A stretch of DNA of 64,000 bases from Membranipora membranacea (lineage: Eukaryota; Bryozoa; Gymnolaemata; Cheilostomatida; Membraniporidae). Under the pieces are notes generated by a model. It did no database searches. It was given only the letters and a program-made list of their open reading frames with translations, and was not told the DNA's origin. The position numbers were made by a program, and so were the translations under genes. Of the stretch, positions 60,226-64,000 are shown piece after piece. Numbering within the stretch: the stretch's first letter is position 1; each line of letters opens with the position of its first letter. The stretch covers positions 32,090,283-32,154,282 of the forward strand of contig OU612066.1 in assembly GCA_914767715.1 (NCBI GenBank). The letters are read 5' to 3'.

Positions 60226-61093
60226 TAGGGGTGGAATGGATCAGGGTTAGGCAACCTTGGATCGGATATCGGATCGGTCGATAAATTCAACCTCGGATCG
60301 GATCCGGATAACGCGTACAAACGCTTTGTCCAAGCAGCTGTACTTTTGCACCATAATATACAGTTAAGGTCATTGTATACATGGATAAACAGCGTCAACA
60401 ATCTTTTCCCTGAACCATTACCCTAATTTAAATGCGCATGTATCTACTTGGATATAATACTTTACAAGGACCAACTTATCACTCAAACAGCCACGGTGCG
60501 AGGATCACACAAACAGTTTATTTGAAAGTATCAAAGATCTCTTGACTCAATTTGCCAGGATCACTCAAACCCCGATGTTTGTAATCACTGAGATTGAACA
60601 AACTCCCTGCTCATATGTCCCAAACTTTCTGCTGTGATTAGGATAGGAATTGTCCTCCTACTTTGAAGAAGAGGATAACCTTGTACATTAAACTAGATAG
60701 TTTGTTACCGGGAACATCATTGGACAAAAATTAAGTCCTTATTGACAACGATCTGAGTAAAGATGCTTCTCTCAATTTCAGCAGAAAAACACATCCATCA
60801 AATTTAATCAGCAACAACATAATTAGCTATGAAAATAAGATAGGTATTGATTGCCTACTGATCACCACTGAGTGCTTTCAGCCAAACTCCATTATCTAAT
60901 CTGAACCACAAATTAATGACTATCATACTTCTTTCCTTGTCACTTTTAGTGAGATAAATGATGCTAAGTAAGTGTTGATTAAAAACGTATCATCTCGGAT
61001 CAGACATAACACATATCCGATCCGGTTTGTGGTTGAATCCGAGGTCAAATATCCGAAATTCAACTTCAACCTCAAGAGGTCGTTCCACCCCTA
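60226..61093. mobile_element. Non-autonomous hAT element with 8-bp target duplication
   Basis: An 868-bp element with ends TAGGGGTGGAA and TTCCACCCCTA, flanked on both sides by the identical octamer GATATCAT (60218-60225 and 61094-61101). Subterminal repeats of GGATCGGAT and ATCCGATCCG occur in opposite orientation. No coding capacity. Terminal sequence, TSD length and subterminal repeats all fit the hAT superfamily. The right TSD ends 6 bp before the stop codon of the YqaJ-type gene. Confidence 0.9.
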
Positions 61094-61107
61094 GATATCA
61101 TTCCAAC

Positions 61108-62063
61108 TTAGTTTACATCTTCCTGCCATTTTTCAAGCTCCTTTCTCAATCCCCCTCTCCTTTTCATAAGGAAAGCTAGCTCCGGTAAAATGGCACCGAA
61201 GTAAAAGTTCTGAAGCTGTGGGTAAATCCTAGTATCAAAAAAATTCTCTCTCTATCAATACGAATAAATATTAAATCATCAAAACCAGCAATAACAAAAA
61301 TACAATAAGGAAGATCAAAGATCTCTAACAAACCCTGAACCTGGTAAAAAATAGTCAGGATGTCGACTAGGTGTCCTTTGTCCCGTAATGTCATTGATGA
61401 GGCATGTGGCTTCTGCCGCAGACTTTTGCGCATCATAAGGGAATATGGGGCCTTGTACTCCAACAGAAACCTTTAACCGTTATTGCAGCCAATTCCATCA
61501 GGTGATCCAGCCATGAATTTGTGGACGATGTGGGCATGCAGGGAAGGATGCTCTATTCCAACACCTGCCAATCTCCTTTTCACCTCAGTTTCAATGTTGG
61601 TCTCTATGGATTTCCCATTCTCTGCTGCTTCATTTCCTGGAAACAAAGAATACAGTAGTATCCTTACCAGGTTAGATGGGTCTGTTTTCTGAAACACATA
61701 ATAAAAGAAGAAGTCATAATCACAGGAAATAAAAGCTATTCGATATCATAATCTAATTGTGAACTTTGTCTTACCGTCATTAGAAGTCATTGTAAAACCA
61801 AATAACACAGCATTCTTGAGCAAAGTCTCACCTGCACAAACTGAGTAATGATAGCGGCAGAAGGATAAATCATCTCTCCAATCTGATGGACTAGTAATGG
61901 ACTTTAATTTGAATGCCATCATATCCATTGAACTCACCCTTCTTTTACAGATTTTCCCATAGTTGGAACTAGTCACTCGGAGTTTGAGCTCCCCCAACCA
62001 CTCCTCAGTTGCTTGGTTGGTTGCAGGTACAACTGCAATGACACTATTGCAAAACTCTTTCAT
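61108..62063 (-). pseudogene. YqaJ-type PD-(D/E)xK nuclease gene, nearly intact
   Basis: Two minus-strand exons, 61938-62063 and 61108-61688, join in phase 0 (AGG|GTGAGT to TTTCAG|AAA). Start chosen at ATG 62061-62063; an in-frame TGA lies just upstream, though a 5' exon is possible. Order: ELKLRVTSSNYGKICKRR; PSNLVRILLYSLFPGNEAAE; HKFMAGSPDGI (catalytic Asp); one in-frame TAA; RFLLEYKAPYS (ExK catalytic pair); TIFYQVQGLLEI (Gln motif); IFIRIDRE; then a frameshift in a T7 run and FFDTRIYPQLQNFYF ... ILPEL to a stop at 61108. This is the YqaJ recombinase/exonuclease fold, known from phages and from many invertebrate transposon-like genes. The TAA and the shift suggest recent inactivation, or sequence error at two points. 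Confidence 0.85.
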
Positions 62064-64000
62064 AGTACCTCAATGCGGATCATCTGGCAGTTTGGGTCGT
62101 AGTCTTTGCCTTAAAAATAAAATCATATACTGCAAATGCAATAAGCGTAAGCAGTTGAAAAACAAGACAGATGAGTGTCAATCAAGGCTTGGATAGGTTT
62201 CTAGACAAATAAAAATCTTACTTATAAAATTACAATTATCATGGTAGCTTACATTGTTCCTTTAGTGCTGGAAAATTTTTTCTTCATCTTTTTGTATCTG
62301 GTTGCTGGCATGTTCTGAAGCTTGGCGTCACTGGCCCTCTTATTCACCATAGAGCTATACTAGCACTCCAGGCCAAAACAGATGGGAACTTTTGCACCAG
62401 TACACCTTGCTTTAGCTGTAAATACATATTTTACATACAATATGAGGCTCCTGGTGCAGCATTTATGACGTTTTCCAATAATCACATTATCTCTGAAAAC
62501 TACACATTTCATAGGGAAGGTAACTCTGAAAAAATTTGAATATTTAGCCCTAAGTTATTTGTTGGGCTAGCCAAAGATGTAAATGGTTGAGTAAGTCTTA
62601 ATTAATTGATACAAATTATGCTATGCTCATTTAATTGGCTGGTGATTATACGTATATTTTACACTCAAAATATGTCAAGTGTCAGGCGTAAAAAAACAAT
62701 TCGTCAAACGGTAATAATGAAAAAATGGGTGATAAAGATGATTCAATGGGTCCTCTACTTATACAATCTAGTTTTAAACCAGCAATCCTCAACACATCAC
62801 TGTATCATTTCAAACACCTTAAAAATCGGAGCGAAATATCAGTATTTAAGTTGATAGCGCAACATCAAATGACGCAACGCAATTGATATTGGTATAAACA
62901 TCTTCTCTGTTTCAAGAGCTTTCCAACGATATATAAAAAGTCAACATTTGCTGACCCCCGTGTCTCTACCTTAAACTCTAACACTGCTGTACACAAGACA
63001 TTATGACGGTACGAGATAATTTTTTTTGGGTTTTATTTGCGATGGCTCAAGTAATGAGTAATTGAATAACTGAGGTAACACCCAGTGTCTCATATTTCAA
63101 GTCATAAACGAATCATTTGAAAATTTGAAAAGCACTTTTCTTTTGAGTTTCCCCCTTACTCAAACAGGAAGGGGTAACTAAAAAAAAACATGAGCAACAA
63201 TGAGTAAAAGAGAGGTGCCTGCTCTGCTCGGGTGTTTGGTGTTTGTGGGTCGAATATCCAACACTATCCCTGCAGGGCATTGAGTGAGAAGCAATGTATC
63301 ATAATAAAGCTTACACTGCAGTATTTGTCTCGACAATACAAACCTACCTTATTGTCCCTGTAAGCATCGATAATAACAACTTTGTTTATAAAGGCATCAA
63401 AACAGGTCCAAGACAGAATTATCAGTCTCGTTACCTACCCCGAAATTATTCCCTTTGCTGTTTTGTTCTGATTTTGTTATGATGGTGATGTTTCTCAGTT
63501 CATTAAGGTCAATTTGGGCAAATCTTAGGCTAAGAAGTCGTCTTCTCTTATTGTTGAAATGTAATTCTGCCCAAACAGAAAAACACGAACTTGGAGATTT
63601 TTTGTCAGATTTGGAGTTTTTTGCAGAAAAAGATAAATGAATAGTTAGCTGATTGACTAACGATCCAGGTGACTAAATGTGGTTATTCTGAATTAAAAAC
63701 TGTAGGATGGAGATAGCATTTGGAAAAGTAAGGAGGAGATAACTACAACTGAGCATTTTTGACTTTAAATAACTGAGTTAATTAAGAACAACTCCCTCAA
63801 ACGTAGCTTTCCTAGAAAAAATGATGATTCTCACTTTTTTCTTCTTTTTATTTATTTGGTTCCTGCATCCTGTAAAAATTGAAAGTCAGACATGAATTAA
63901 CAACTAAAAAAATAGTGCGGCGGTATGGTCATGAAGTCGGGGACTGGTATGGCGACCATCCAATTAATCTAGTTGGGAACTACTGCACGCCCGAGCACTC
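62064..64000. other. No recognisable gene
   Basis: Short open frames occur on the plus strand at 62606-62854 and 63455-63640, without motifs or splice partners. No repeat family identified. Confidence 0.35.

Overview
This is eukaryotic, AT-rich, intron-bearing DNA, most likely from a marine invertebrate. There are no prokaryotic operons, coding exons are short and bounded by GT-AG sites, and relics of many animal-type transposable elements crowd the window. The mix (RTE-like and Rex1/CR1-like LINEs, PIF/Harbinger, Tc1/mariner-like, hAT, THAP-bearing TTAA elements, YqaJ-type nucleases) fits a sponge, cnidarian, mollusc, hemichordate or echinoderm. The sequence alone does not settle the phylum.

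Only one locus looks like an ordinary host gene. It lies on the minus strand at 8395-12844, with six phase-compatible exons encoding the C-terminal ~352 residues of a single-pass membrane protein: a juxtamembrane segment, one transmembrane helix, a long proline-rich tail and a basic/aromatic C-terminus. Its 5' part was not found.

Layout. 1-8.3 kb: mostly non-coding, with a minisatellite, a decayed coding repeat that recurs at 28 kb, and a dispersed repeat with a tRNA-like promoter. 8.4-13 kb: the membrane-protein gene, with two MITEs in one intron. 13.6-19.4 kb: a nested stack; a dispersed repeat is interrupted by a 3.5-kb TTAA/AGGG element with 220-bp inverted ends, beside which a 5'-truncated LINE has landed. 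19.9-23.7 kb: a second TTAA/AGGG element with THAP-like exons. 24-33.8 kb: minus-strand remains of several large intron-containing transposon genes, a Rex1-like LINE tail, and an RT fragment split by a 415-bp palindrome. 34.7-39 kb: 106-bp tandem repeat, paralogous exon fragments, a 53-bp-TIR MITE, a tRNA-derived repeat. 40.2-45.3 kb: a probable 5-kb DNA transposon with CACGTG-rich subterminal arrays. 46-58.3 kb: LINE, Harbinger, Tc1/mariner-like and other minus-strand transposase relics. 60.2-62.1 kb: a hAT-type element with a perfect 8-bp target duplication directly beside an almost intact YqaJ-type nuclease gene. 62.1-64 kb: nothing recognisable.

The genes do not form a pathway. The window is a transposon-dense intergenic/intronic landscape around one host gene. 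Splice sites were read by eye and family names come from remembered consensus motifs; no database search was possible.
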